A stretch of DNA of 64,000 nt from Scatophagus argus (lineage: Eukaryota; Chordata; Actinopteri; Scatophagidae): positions 4,633,223-4,697,222 of the forward strand of contig NC_058515.1 of NCBI RefSeq assembly GCF_020382885.2, in the 5' to 3' direction. Position 1 is the first letter of the stretch. Each line of letters starts with the position of its first letter. The notes under the pieces were generated by a model that saw only the letters and a program-made list of their open reading frames with translations, had not been told where the DNA came from and did not search any database. A program made the position numbers and the translations under genes. Below are positions 24,941-36,875 of this stretch, piece by piece.

Positions 24941-25394
24941 AGACCTGAAAAGAGGCGCCTTGCCTAGAATTTGTCACCAAGTTCTATTAGTGACCTCATA
25001 AACTGGTAGACAGATATAACATTGTTGTCTGGTTGGGACTGTGTGTGTGGAGACGTGTTGATGACCGTACTACAGGACTGCAGAATGGAACAGACAACAT
25101 AGAGTTGTGTTGGCTGTATATTTATCAGTTAACTGTGTTGAAATGCTTCAAGTGGGACACATTATCCTCTTTTGTCATGAGTTTTGTCAGTTTCAAGTTG
25201 TTACTTTTTCACTTTGCATGTCTTGAAGCAACAGTGTTGTTTGCCAGGTGAAACATTAATGTAATAGTTGTTGACATGGCTGTGCCACAAGTAAATGTGT
25301 CTTTAATTTTAAGGTCTAAGGATCTGTGCAAGAGTTTACACTTTTTTGTTTTTGAAGCTGAACAAAGTTTAAATTTGAAAGCAGGTGTTGTTGT

Positions 25395-25400
25395 AATAAA
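25395..25400 (+). terminator. pop7: Poly(A) signal AATAAA for pop7
   Basis: AATAAA lies 455 bases after the pop7 stop and is followed by a T/G-rich tract (tagtctatttacatttggttt). It is the first canonical signal after the gene. Confidence 0.6.
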
Positions 25401-25420
25401 TGTCCACTAGATGTCAGTAG

Positions 25421-27139
25421 TCTATTTACATTTGGTTTCAAATCCATGACCTGCTGGTGTTGTATGTGTTCAGCATTTGTATGTCATGGACAGTTTTCAG
25501 GAAGACTTTGCCTATGATTTGTTGATTAAAAAAAAAATATTGGATTGAATCTTTAACTGTCACCTCTGAATCAAGGGCAAGACAATTTTGAGCAGGATGT
25601 GAATGGCAGGTCAGGCAGCAGCTTGTATCAGCATCTGCACTGCTAAAGCTTGTTAACTCCACTGACGTGAGCGAGACGAAGATGATGAATGAATGAATTG
25701 GACAGACTTCCCCTTGTTGTGTTTCCATCTAACCTTTCTTTATCCAAGAATAATATTTTGTATTTAAATAGCAAATTATACAGTGATGGGACAAAACAAC
25801 ACAAACATAACAGGAAAGAAAACATGTACAAACATCCTTAAAAGCATCTTGCGCTTGCACAACACGATTTAAAAATCCGGAAAAAAACAAGGAAGAACAC
25901 TTAACTAGTCTGGAATAGTTGAGCATCCATTTTAGAGAAACTGATTGCCAGCCTGCTGTTTGATGACGAACAACCGGGGGAGGGGGGCAGTGTTAGCATC
26001 AATCTGGAGAACTATTTGCATTTACAGGCTTACAGGATGTGAACTGTAAAAGCCAAGCAGCATTTTCCCAGGCAGTCTGGTTATCAGTGTGAAGAGACTG
26101 GTTGAGTGTTGGCGAGGCACAACGAAAACACAGATAATGACAAAACAGCTTCACTGTTCTCATGGAACCCTCCGCCCTCCTCTCCACAGACCTCTTGCTC
26201 CCTCGTTTACTGAAACTGAACCTCTGCATTAACTCCTCAGTCCTCTGCTTTGTTATCTGAAGGAACACGCGATGTGAAACTAACAGCTAGTCGGGTGCAA
26301 AACAGTCTTTATAAAAAGGAAGACAGCAGCGTGCGAATGATGTCAATAAACAACTTTGCAAAAGTGTTCAGTGTTAGACAAAAGAACATGGCACCGTGAG
26401 CCTGACTAGAATTTTAAAGATCCATCACTAAAATATACAAAGACTGGAGCTTAAAAGTAGAAAATCTGTATAAATAGTAATTGCATGACTCTTAAAAATA
26501 TATTAACATATTCATTGAAAAAAAAAATCCAAGAAAAGAGACTAATGTTTCAGTGAGGCATAAAATATTAAAGGCTGTTGGGGTGAGACCTCATTCATCT
26601 TTGCCTTGTTGCAGCAGTAATGGAAATGGATTATCTGTCACAACCTCACAGTCCTAAGATTTCCAGGTGCAATCAATAGTTTCTGGGGCTTTCACTCCGC
26701 AATTCACTCTAAAGAGGTGAGTGTAGGGTCAAAACTCACTGCTCACACACACACACACACACACACACCACATACAGATTTAAAGTTGCAGTCTTAGCTC
26801 ACACACACACACACACAAAAGTACATCCGCATACAAAGTGCAAGAGAGTGCCAGTAGAACAACTATTCGAGCAGTGCTTCCCATAGGCATCATTTTGGTC
26901 AATGTGTGCTTCACCAAGTCCATGTTTCACATTCCAAGGTGCAATCATCTCCTGTCCATCCAAAGCCTAGCTGGGACTGTCTTTTCCTCTCAGCTTCCTC
27001 CCCTTATGCGAGGATGGCTTCCTCTTCCTCTCTTTCCACACCGCTTCCAGCAACCAGCGTCCAGGTCAGCGGTGTCAAGTCCTTCCTCATGCCTTCAGAA
27101 ACACAAATTAGCTTTGCCTCAAGTCGGGACATCAGTTGA
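25421..27139. other. Convergent intergenic region and probable epo 3' UTR
   Basis: It lies between pop7 (+) and epo (-). No coding exon is seen. Two CA tracts (26743-26768 and 26799-26817) lie in what is probably the epo 3' UTR. I found no convincing AATAAA on the - strand here, so the epo transcript end is unresolved. Confidence 0.5.
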
Positions 27140-27292
27140 TCAGCTGACATCTTGCTGACAAGCCTGCGCATCCAAAAGAAGGAGGCGCACTTTGCCTCGC
27201 AGGAAGTTGACATGGACTTGAAGCAAATCTGTTGCCGTGGACACCCTCCACGTTCCCTCGAGCCCCGCTGCATTTGCTGGTGGGGTATATTC
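27140..27292 (-). CDS. epo: epo exon 5 (helix D and stop)
   Basis: Encodes EYTPPANAAGLEGTWRVSTA through AQACQQDVS and ends TGA (complement of 27140-27142). It contains NFLRGKVRL, the site-1 receptor contact region in human EPO, and the last cysteine. The acceptor is CTCCTTCAG. Confidence 0.97.
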   Translation of the reverse strand, partial: EYTPPANAAGLEGTWRVSTATDLLQVHVNFLRGKVRLLLLDAQACQQDVS

Positions 27293-30200
27293 CTGAAGGA
27301 GATTACAAAGAAACATGATTCCTCCAAGTTTCACAGCTCTTTGGTTTACAAAGAAACCTTCTGTTTTTTTTTTTTTATTCAAACATTGGTTTTCATGTAT
27401 CTGTTCCAGTTTGAATTTTTTTTTTTTTTTCACATTTGAGCCTGGACACAGACTCAAGCACAGACTGCTTTAGTCTTTCTAACCAATAGGCCTCAGCTTA
27501 GACCAGGATCATTTCAAAGGCTGTCTAGCCGCATTTTCAACAATCTGAGCACAAGTTTGTACAACATTTCATTGCCCGCAGCTTCATCATGAAAGGCAGA
27601 CTTTTTGAGAATGTCCCATGACAACCCTCATTTTCTCTATTACAGGAAAAAGCACCATTATTTCAGTACAAGAAACTCATCTTCACATTGGCTGTGATTA
27701 CCTAGGCCATTTTCCCCTCTCAAACATAATTAATTTAGATACGCAAGTCTTACCTAAGTGCATACTTCATGACTTCACAAAATGGAGGCATAAGAGCCAC
27801 ACTATGTGATCAGAAGGAATCCAGCAAACTTTTGAAAAATATGGACCTGTGTTGGGTAATTAGCAGAGGTACTAAAAAGCCACCTAAATCTATTAGTCAG
27901 AAAGCGTATGTACATAACAAACTTTGATCTCTCAAAAGGATTTACTAAGTTATAAAGTTTGGAATGTGCCATTTTATCCAAGATTATCCTTTTTACATAC
28001 CATTATTGTAATTAGTCTCAAACTGTTAAGTTGACAAAAGGCTCCCTTGAAACACCAGCTTTTGGATTTGTACCTGTGAACCCGCTGAAACTCACCTGGA
28101 TGTTGAGGCTATGCAGCACAGCATTGATGCTGAGCAAGTTTCTGAGGGAGTTATCTATATGGCTGTGCAGTGCTGTATTGGTGACTGAGGTCCGTAGCAA
28201 GCTGAGGGCCTGTTGTAAGAGCCATAAGCCGGACTGCACCTCTTGGGCTTGCTGCAATGCCTGGCCAAAAAGTAAAAACAAAAGTTGAAAAGTGTTATTG
28301 TGGAAGCTATAAGGAACAAAGGAAAGAGGTGATCTGCTCACCCACTAAAAAGTAACTGGAACTGGATTGATTGATTACATATAATCATCAATTTCATAGA
28401 ATTTTTTAAAACTATATGCTTATCCTGAACTGGATACTAGCAAAATCAAGATCGGATGTAACCAATAAAGGACTGGGAAAGTTGTGTACTGCTTTTAAAA
28501 CTCCTATTTGGAGCATTCCACAGGTGAACAGGTTCATTGGTAACTGGGGATTATCATTAGGTATGAAAGGGCCATCCTTGAAAGGCTCAGAAGTAAACAG
28601 CATCACAACTTTTTTGTCACTGGGGTTGTAATATTTAACTGTTTTCTGTGGTTACTTACATTTTTCTTCTCCCATACATCAAATTCAACTGTTGTTTGGG
28701 GAACTGTGACGGACTCTGACAGGCTACATCCTTCTCTACATGACTTCTAAGAAAACAAGAGAATAATAATGTTAGCGTTTAAGACACCTTTTATCTATTA
28801 ATACATATATATTCAGTATGCTTGATTTCCAGGACCTCAGTATCCCTGCAGCAAGATTCACTTGCTCTTCAGTTGCTCTGAGTGCATGCATACATTTTCC
28901 CCTCACCATAGCGACTTCTGCGTCTCGCGCTTCCTTAATGAAATGGTTCAGGACCCTCAGGTCACAGATTGGCCTCAGTGGGGACAGTAGGCCTGGCCGG
29001 GTCCACTCCAACACTATCAACAGCAAGGCAAGCAGTCCTGAAATCACAGATACATAAGACAGTCACTTAAAGGCCGCTGAACAGTTAGTAAGCAAAAGCC
29101 GTCAGCCAAAAATTGGGACCCCATTGAACTCTTTATGTGGACTACATTTTGTCCACACTAGGTCATAATGACAGGCTGACGCAACATGCATCATCTCTCA
29201 AGGTCCTCATGTAATTAAAAACAAAGACAATTTCAAGTTCTGTTAACTTTTTAACTTCTTTGACTTCTTCCCTCTTTCTACAGAAGCAGCGTGTAGGGTT
29301 TTCTAGTCACTCACTCACTTTCTGAATTCTGCAGAAGGAATTGTATGGAAGGTAGCAGTGAAGCTGGTTGTCTTTTATTTGTTTCCCTTTTAAACCCTAA
29401 GAGGGTTTCATTCAAATTCCACCAATTTATGAAAAGTCCGAATTTCTTTTAGTACAGGTTAAACAATAGAAACCACACTACAACCAAAAAACTACTATGC
29501 ATTCATTTTCAAATTCTAAAATATTTGACTGAGAATAATACAAAGCCACCCACTCATCACTTATCTTTATTTACAATAAAAATGTATGGAAAACCTAAAG
29601 AACAACTGTGTCTTTTAAAAGACATCTACACTCTGCCCCCTGTCCCAGTCTAAAAAAGTCTGTAAAACATGATTAAACAGGATGTGATAATTTAGATATT
29701 CAACTGTAAACAGTACAAAGACAACATATCTAATATGTTATTTCATCAACTTCACCAAGTTTTCTAAAGAGATGCTTATTCTGAAAGTGATACAAGCAAC
29801 ATGTTTCAAAGACGTTGGGATGGGAGCAACAGGAGACAAGGAAAGCTCAAAAAATACCAGTTTTGGAACATTCTACAGGCAAACGGATTCATTGGTAACA
29901 GGTGATAGCAATCATGATTGGGTATGAAATGGGCATCCTTAAAAAGCACAGTTGGTAACAAGCAAGGATAGTGAAACACTGTGAGTACAACAGTTAAAGA
30001 ACATTTCTCAACGTACGGTTGCAAGGAATTTAGGCATTTCAACATCTACTATCCATGATGGAAGCAAAAGATTCTGATAATCCGGATAAATCTCTGCACA
30101 TAAGGGCTCTGAAGTCTGAAAGCCAACGTGGAATGCCCATGACCTTCTATCTCTCAAGCAGGTAAGAGCCTCATGTGAGATGGACTAACAAAAAGTCTAA

Positions 30201-33200
30201 AATTGCGCTGAGGTCTGATGGGTCCACATTTCAAACTGGTTTTTAGAAATCACGCACATCGTGTCCTCTGGGCTAAAGGACCATCCAGATTATTAGCAGC
30301 ACAAAGTCCAAAACCCAGAAAGGCTGAAAGGTACATACAAGTTCTGGAGCAACATGAGCTCCATCCGGTCAGACAATGCCAAGCTACATTCGTTGTAAAA
30401 GAGTGCAGGTTCTCCCATTGAGAATATTTGCATTATGAAGCACAAAACACAATAACGGAAACCCTGCACTGTTGAGAAAGTGAAGTTGTACCTCAAGCAA
30501 AAATGGGGAAGAATAGTGAAGAATTTCCCTTTCAAAACTTGAAAATGATTAGTATCTTCATTTCCAAAATGCTTACTCAATATTAAAAGAAACAATTATA
30601 GAACACCGTAGCAAACACGCTCCTGTCCCAGCTTTTTTGGAATATGTTGCGTGCAACAATTTCAGAATGAGTGTATATTTACAACAACAAAGCTTATGAG
30701 CTTGAACATAGCTAACATTAGCTTGTCTTTGTATGGTTTTCAACTGAATATAGGCTGAAAAGGATTTATAAATCATTAAATTGTGTTTTTAGTCATGTTT
30801 TATGGCGTCCTAAATTTTCTTGGAGTCAGGATCATACGTGAACAAATACCGACGCAACAGATACCATCCACAGAATCACATTTTCTGTTCACCTGCTGTG
30901 AGGTCAAGAGGTCTGTGTCAATTTTAAAATACCATTTGAGTTGCTAGATATACTGTACTTTGCTTGCATATATTACTGTTACTCACTGTCTGGATAAATT
31001 AGCTACTCAGTCTAGTCTAGTCCAGTCCAGTCTAGTCTTCTTGAACATTACAGTAGATGGGATTTTTAGAGCTGTGTCATGTAAATCAGCATTACTAAGC
31101 ACTATCTCATTCATTTAGTTTCATTCTTGCATGTGACATGTCAGAAACCATGTGATATTCCGCATTCTCAACAGAATCGTGTGCATGTCATGACAATGCA
31201 TAATTGACTGTTTCCTTTTCTTAACCCTCATTTAAACAAGACTGGTTTCTATAATTGGTCAGATTTTCTGAACTGCAGATATTACTTTTAACCTTTCTAA
31301 ATGAGCATGAAAGAAACCTCTCATGTCCACTGAAAGCACATACTGAACTCTGAGGATATACTTGGCAATGAGAGTGGCTCAAGTGTTGTGGGTCATGTGG
31401 ACATCAAGCCTTGTTCCACCGTGCCACATGCTGAATGCACTCTTTCACTGCAGCCTGGATGTGTGACGCAGAAGGGACGATAAAAGAAATACAGATGATC
31501 TTTCAAGGCAGACAGTTCAGACACAGGCTAGATGCTCCCAGACAACTAACACAAAGTGACAGTGAGCTGCCACAAAAAAGGTTACACTAATATTGCAGAT
31601 TTGCCACTTTAGGGATAATAAGAATAACGTCAAGAATTAAAATACCACGACCAATGGTACATTAGCAGGGGTCCTTTAAGAGGGCAATAGTATAATCAGC
31701 TTAACCTCGTTGCCCCCTTTTCTGTGATGCCACGTCATAGAGGAGACTGTCAATGACAATTAGGATCAGTCTGTCTTTAGAAAACTGCACATCTGACTCA
31801 TACCACCCACATATTTCACAGAAACCTTCCCTAGACTCTGTATGTACATAGCTGTCCACTGTGTACCTGGCTACTAATCACTCCACACGCATTAGTAACA
31901 GTACTGCAGCCTCTTTCGTCCCACTTACAATCCCTGCAGACCACCAAGACATGCACATAAATCATGTCACCAAATGTGTAACATGCAACACTGCTTATGG
32001 ATATGCATTTTCAAAAGGTCATTCATAAGCTTGTTGAAAATTATTTACACAGAATAAATACAGGATATAAGCAACCTGGCACTAAATGGGACTTATGCCA
32101 TAAGCATCTTACACAGGAAACCTCCTACATCAGGCCTGTTTTCATCCTTTTGGTTGTTAAGTTGCTCTTCCACTTTACTTAAGACGCTGCTGTAAATTTC
32201 TCCACTTTAAAGTAATTTCCAAACTTTAAATCTCTGTACATATGGTCTTCATCAGACCTGCTGCGTCACCTGCAGTTTATACAAGCCCCGGAAGTCTATG
32301 TACTTTATCATTCTCGAGCAAATCGTTAGATCAACCCTGTGGTCGCACGTGTCATTTTCTATATTAAAATATTTGTCTGTGCCCAGACCTTTGAATACGT
32401 CCACTTCACTAAGTGGACTGAAGCAGAAAATTCAGTCTGCTATCAGGCAATTAAAAGATACCAAATCACGTGATAGTTTCAGAGGTGAAGTCTGCACAGA
32501 CAAGTCAATGACACTTCTGTCCATGTTGTCATTTCCTAAAACATGGTCACTTTGTGAAAAAACTGTGTGTGACTCAGCTTGAGGATTATCTCTGACCCTT
32601 TCACCTTCGCCATTGCCTACGTGAGAATGCATCAATCTAAACTGTGTGTGTCCACACACACACACACACACACTCACTCTCTACATTCTGACCAAGGTGG
32701 TGGAATTTGCAGTCCAGGACTGTGGCCAAACAAAAAGTTAACAGCTTTGTCTGCCAACATCAGCTGCCAAACCCATGTTGCTATTTTAAATTGGAAGCAG
32801 TACTTCACAAGTGGCAGTACTTTGGACAATGGCAACCTTCACACCAGGTATGTGACAGATGCTTTTGAAAGGTGGCCGGAGGCTCACGTCAGATGATGCC
32901 TTTGGCATGTGCTATTTTAGCTAACCATGTCAAACAGGTGCAGAAAAAGAGCTCAGCAATTTAAACCAACTAGCTGGCATGGTACTAATGATTAATTGGC
33001 ACAGAGGGTTGATAAGGACGTCCTATTTAAAGTACACCTCAGTGATCGAAAGGTTGCTTTTGACTACTTTCCCACAGGTCTTCCCCGTGACGAAGTGCAG
33101 AGTTGTAAATAAGTAGCTATCAGATGACACAAATGTGACATCATTTCCTGTTCAGGTTTGCTGGAATCCCTATAGCTGTCAGCTGTTTTTGATAACCTTT

Positions 33201-34421
33201 TGCTCTTTTCTGCTCAAATGAGTATGTGATGACTGTGCCAAAAAGTGCAGATTCAGCTTTCACATTCGGCAGCCTCAACTTTCCTGTCTGCTGTGTCATG
33301 CTAGAGGAGAAGAACTGAAGATGCAATTTTCCTGTGAACAGGATAGAAAAGCAGAGCAGTTTATCTGAAGTGGCTTGTAGTAACATGTCTTCTGCATTAG
33401 TAGGAATCAAACCAAACAGCTACAACAGATTGTCTCAGTAAGATTAAGGAACGACATGCTGCCTTGCATGGGTCTCAAAAAGACTTGCCTTTTTTAAAAT
33501 TGCATGTATTCCCACCATTATTAGGTGTCCAATGCCCATTAGAGATGAATCTTTAAGAGCTGGCTTGAATAATGGCCATTGAGAGGATGACATTTTTGCA
33601 GCATTTCCTAATTTAAAGCCGCCTTCTGGGAAGGGCATTACACAACCTGTTTCCATGAACTCCAGTGAATAAATACAGTCCTGAAATGTGCAGATAGGTC
33701 TGAGAACATGCAAGATATGGAATTTGGTACAACTTTAAGGAAAGCAGGCATAACTATTCAAAAGAAAGCAGACATCCACAGACCCTTACATGATCAGAAG
33801 CTTTAGAATTCATCCATACGCATATAGGATATGGGAATACTGAACAGTTGCACGCTACATCCACAGGCTATTTAGTCAACGTGATCAATACAGAGCATAT
33901 TGACTGGTGCAGCGCACAGACTAGGTTACATTACAAGCGCTCTTACCTTTACCCGTTTTCTGCAACATTCGCAAACAGGTGCCGCATCTTTTAAAAACAT
34001 TGTGAAAGAATTAAACATATGCACAAGCTTCACGGCTCAAGTTAAAGGCACGAGTCAAATCCTGGAAGTCCAACGTACAACACAACCAAGTGCGCTGGTC
34101 TCAACGTTAGTCCGACCGGCATGTGGGTCCGTGTCAAAAAGATCTGCGCTGTTAGTGCGAGCGGTCTCCTACCACACTTTGCATCACTGCTGTGCTTTGG
34201 CAAAACCTTTTATTTACCTCCCCTAAGGATATAGCGATAACGTGATAAACCCCCAAGTACGAGGACGCGCCTTTTTACGCACCCACGGTCAGCGATTAAA
34301 CATCAACCCATGCATGCAGTCCCGCTTTGCGTAAAGCGTGAAAATAGACCAACTACTAAAGCCAGAGTACAGAGAAAAAAAAATCATGAAGGCACGTCCA
34401 TAACTCACTGGGAAACTCCAT
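27140..34421 (-). CDS. epo: Erythropoietin (five exons, 182 residues)
   Basis: Secreted four-helix cytokine that drives red-cell production through EPOR/JAK2. Exons in transcript order: 34409-34421, 28907-29037, 28660-28746, 28096-28260, 27140-27292. Together they are 549 nt, exactly 183 codons with the stop, and every junction is GT/AG. Seen: signal peptide MEFPRLLALLLIVLEW, mature start near SPLRPICDLRVL, four cysteines (ICD, CREGC, QAC) matching the two EPO disulfides, the helix segment NSLRNLLSINAVL, and NFLRGKVRL, equivalent to the human receptor-binding NFLRGKLKL. The intron positions, including the 13-nt first coding exon, match human EPO. There is no N-X-S/T sequon. It is closest in memory to pufferfish EPO. 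Intron 1 (5.4 kb) carries Tc1 debris. Confidence 0.97.
28096..28260 (-). CDS. epo: epo exon 4 (helices B and C)
   Basis: 55 codons from ALQQAQEVQSGLWLLQQALS to AVLHSLNIQ, in phase 0 at both ends. The acceptor is TTGGCCAG and the donor CAG|GTGAGT. VTNTALHSHIDNSLRNL has Asn residues but no N-X-S/T sequon. Confidence 0.96.
28418..28633 (+). mobile_element. Tc1/mariner-like fragment (5' end only)
   Basis: Lies in epo intron 3 (between exons 4 and 3). It contains GGAAAGTTGTGTACTGCTTT, GAGCATTCCACAGGTGAACA and GGTTCATTGGTAAC, which pair closely with 29772-29960 and with the 5' non-coding part of a common fish Tc1-type element. It has no transposase segment. Confidence 0.65.
28660..28746 (-). CDS. 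epo: epo exon 3 (AB loop, CREGC)
   Basis: 29 codons, KSCREGCSLSESVTVPQTTV followed by EFDVWEKKN. The two cysteines correspond to the small disulfide of EPO. The acceptor is TTCTTAG and the donor AAT|GTAAGT. The exon has no Met and is short. Confidence 0.95.
28907..29037 (-). CDS. epo: epo exon 2 (signal peptide and helix A)
   Basis: Encodes LLALLLIVLEWTRPGLLSPL through DAEVAM. It holds most of the signal peptide, the first cysteine (ICD) and helix A. The acceptor is GATTTCAG and the donor ATG|GTGAGG. Confidence 0.96.
29770..30830 (+). mobile_element. Degenerate Tc1/mariner-like transposon with transposase remnant
   Basis: Lies in epo intron 1, in the opposite orientation to epo. From left to right it shows the 5' leader (ATGTTTCAAAGACGTTGGGA), the helix-turn-helix region (GCAAGGAATTTAGGCATTTC), the DDE segment GATGGGTCCACATTTCAAAC (family WSDESTFQ), AAAGGTACATACAAGTTCTGG (family AERYIQVLEQH), CATTATGAAGCACAAAACAC (family IMKRKI) and the 3' end GTCCCAGCTTTTTTGGAATA. 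Large parts of the transposase are deleted and many stops interrupt it, so it is non-functional. A decayed copy is clear; the family comparison is from memory. Confidence 0.8.
31006..31039. repeat. (TAGTC/CAGTC)n short tandem repeat
   Basis: Six to seven pentamer units alternate TAGTC and CAGTC in epo intron 1. It is a small, slightly diverged tandem array. Confidence 0.8.
34391..34399 (-). promoter_or_regulatory. epo: Candidate hypoxia-response core in epo intron 1
   Basis: The - strand reads GGACGTGCC, containing the HIF core RCGTG, only about ten bases into intron 1. HIF control of EPO is established in vertebrates, but the site here is predicted from a five-base core and may be fortuitous. 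Confidence 0.3.
34409..34421 (-). CDS. epo: epo exon 1 (13 coding nt)
   Basis: Reads ATGGAGTTTCCCA then the donor GTGAGT. It encodes MEFP plus the first base of Arg5, and joins in phase to exon 2 (GA CTG CTT). It is far too short for open-frame detection. Human EPO exon 1 also contributes 13 coding bases. Confidence 0.93.
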
Positions 34422-35127
34422 AGCGGTATCCGCATAGCCCCTCACAGGGTCCTCGCGGTTTGGCCCATAGGTCCGTCTATTGCCCATTAATTGGAAACGA
34501 AGCTCTTTTGTGGATCTCCTGCACTTATCCGGTAGGTGTTTCTAAAATCTGATCCTGTTTGATTTTTTATTGATGACTTTGAAAATAAAGTTGCATTGTT
34601 TCTATGATGACAATCTAAACCTACCTCCTCCCTTAAGGCAAAAAATGTTTTCTTTCATTGTTATCCAAATAATAGGCTATCCCTGTTTAGAAAACATTTG
34701 GCCTAAAAAGTAAATAGTCTCAAAAAAAGCAGTGCGGAGACTTCCCATCCATTGTTCGGATGATTTTCAGAATTAGTAACACTTGTAGCCTACATTTAAA
34801 AAAAACGGATCAATGTAACATTTAGAAGTTCATGAATATGAAATGAGCAATTTAGTGCTGATTGTCAGAATCATTACGTTTTTAATACAAGGCTGTCAGT
34901 GACATCTGTCATGTGTACCAGGACGCATTCAGGGACCACATGATGCGACACAGAAATGATGTTTTGACATAACTCGACGTCGACTCCCGCACTTTTCAAC
35001 AATTGGAAATTTGGGGACTTTTAAACGGAGAGAGCGTACTGATGGCAGCAGATCAAGAAGCGTGTAGACTACATGTCAGTTGTGGCACTTTGTGCATCCT
35101 CCTATTTCTGAAAAGCCACCACAGAAA

Positions 35128-35152
35128 GCATGCACGCGCGCGCGCACGTGCA
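35128..35152. promoter_or_regulatory. epo: Alternating CG/CA run with CACGTG upstream of epo
   Basis: 25 bases of strict purine/pyrimidine alternation, GCATGCACGCGCGCGCGCAC then GTGCA, contain the palindromic GCACGTGC (35144-35151). It lies about 0.7 kb upstream of the epo ATG. CACGTG can serve as a HIF or bHLH site, and the alternating tract favours Z-DNA. Its function is inferred. Confidence 0.4.
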
Positions 35153-35220
35153 ATCACGCGTTTACCGCCTACCTAAAACTCCCACCTGAATATTTTAACC
35201 AGGCATGTCAGGGTAGTGAG

Positions 35221-35246
35221 ATTTTTTTTTTTTTTTTTTTTTTTTA
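35221..35246. repeat. Poly(T) run, about 26 nt
   Basis: A near-pure T homopolymer (poly(A) on the - strand) upstream of epo. It could be the tail of a lost retroposon on the - strand, but no body is recognisable. Confidence 0.8.
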
Positions 35247-36810
35247 CATGTCAAGGTGGATTGCCAGTAGTTAATACCACATAACAGAATACAGTAGGCC
35301 TCGATGTGACTGTGATTAAAGGAAAATTATGTTTGACTAAACAGATGTGTGCATAAGCACGTTTAGATACAGAGACGTGTTGGAGATAAGAGCCTGTCAG
35401 AGGGAGACTGGAGAACACAAGAGTAAGAAGAGTCAGCCGTCAGATAATGAGGAGCTGCTCTTGAATGCTTCAGTCACAGAGAGGCAAAGTCCCTCCCCTT
35501 CCTGTATCCCCCATAGGACCTTACTGACTGGTGAGAAATCATTTTTTGATCATTTTTGTTTGTGCCACAAATTACACAGATGATGTTTGTCACTTTCTAC
35601 AAGTCAAGAAAGTCACAGTTTTCCGTGACCATAGAAAAAAAATCACTTATTTTTGCAATAAGCTGCTTCTTGTCTTTGACAATTTATATCACCAACACCA
35701 ACATGGCCATTAGTCTGCCATGGAAGGAGAGTTGGTCGGTTCCATAAGGTGGCTAACATGCGGGACCAGCTTTACAAGGTTTTGGTCGTGGGTCAGCAAC
35801 TGTTAAACAAGACAATGTCACTTATGCAACTGTTTTATAACTGTGACTTTCTTGAGTTGCAGGATTATCTTTTAAAGGAACAAATATTGTATATGTAATT
35901 CATGGCACAATTCAAATGGGATGACAGTTGATGGTAGGATAGACGATACCAGTCACATAGTTTTACGTATATTTACTGGGTTTCCATTTTATATCATTTC
36001 AACACACCAGTTAAGATTAGACTTTTTTTTTTTGTCTGATAGTCTGATATTCACTTCGCAGGTTCTGCACATCAGTGGAGTCAGTATGGAGATGTTGTGG
36101 CACTTCCCTCGCATGGCCTCCTCTAGGATGCCCCAGTCATGATCAGGCATGCTTGACATACGCTATATTGGCAGTTGAACCGAACCGAACCGAACCTCTG
36201 GTCAAGGAGGAAATTTCGCCCGGCTAATGTGAGTTGTACTGTGACAAACTCTAATGGATGTCTGGCCAGTAGACACCAGTTCAAAGACAACTTCAGCTGT
36301 ACTGAAATAACTGAAAACAAATCACCAACTTCTCTCACAATTAAAAAGAAACATAAATAATTCAACAAGATGTAGCCGATGTCAGCGCTGATCTTGAATA
36401 TTACAGTCTCACGTGGAAGATATCAGTCAGAGGAACTGCAGTCTGGTCTGAAAAACATTTCTTCTGATTCTTAAGGCCACAATTATTCTAAACAATTTAT
36501 TAAAACTATTTCAAGTACTGTCTTGTGAATATGACACTGAACCTGACCCAGGCATGCGGAGAGCAGTGACTTATCTGTGCCATCATCAAAACAAAGTATC
36601 TTCCACAGGAAGATGCAAGCTATTTCAAGGAATCTGTCTATGTACAGCTCGAGTGCTTGAGTTCATCCATGGTAGCATTCTTAGAATAGTTTTCTCTCAT
36701 TATGGGTTCCTCGTGATACAATGAAACAAATAGGCACAGGACAAACATCAGAGCCAGGATGGCATTACTGACTCAGTGCACAATATTGTGTTTTATTAGA
36801 CTCATGGATG

Positions 36811-36875
36811 TGATTGGATATCATTACATGATTTGATAACAATATTATGTAATGTAAATTCTGCATATCCAATCA
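36811..36875. repeat. Imperfect inverted repeat
   Basis: TGATTGGATATCATTACAT on the left pairs with ATGTAATG...ATATCCAATCA on the right; the right arm has a ten-base insertion. It is AT-rich and could be a tiny MITE remnant or chance. Confidence 0.5.

Noticed and set aside
33900-34226. 108-codon frame next to epo exon 1
   Set aside because: It lies within epo intron 1 with no recognisable domain, no supporting splice sites and no start context.
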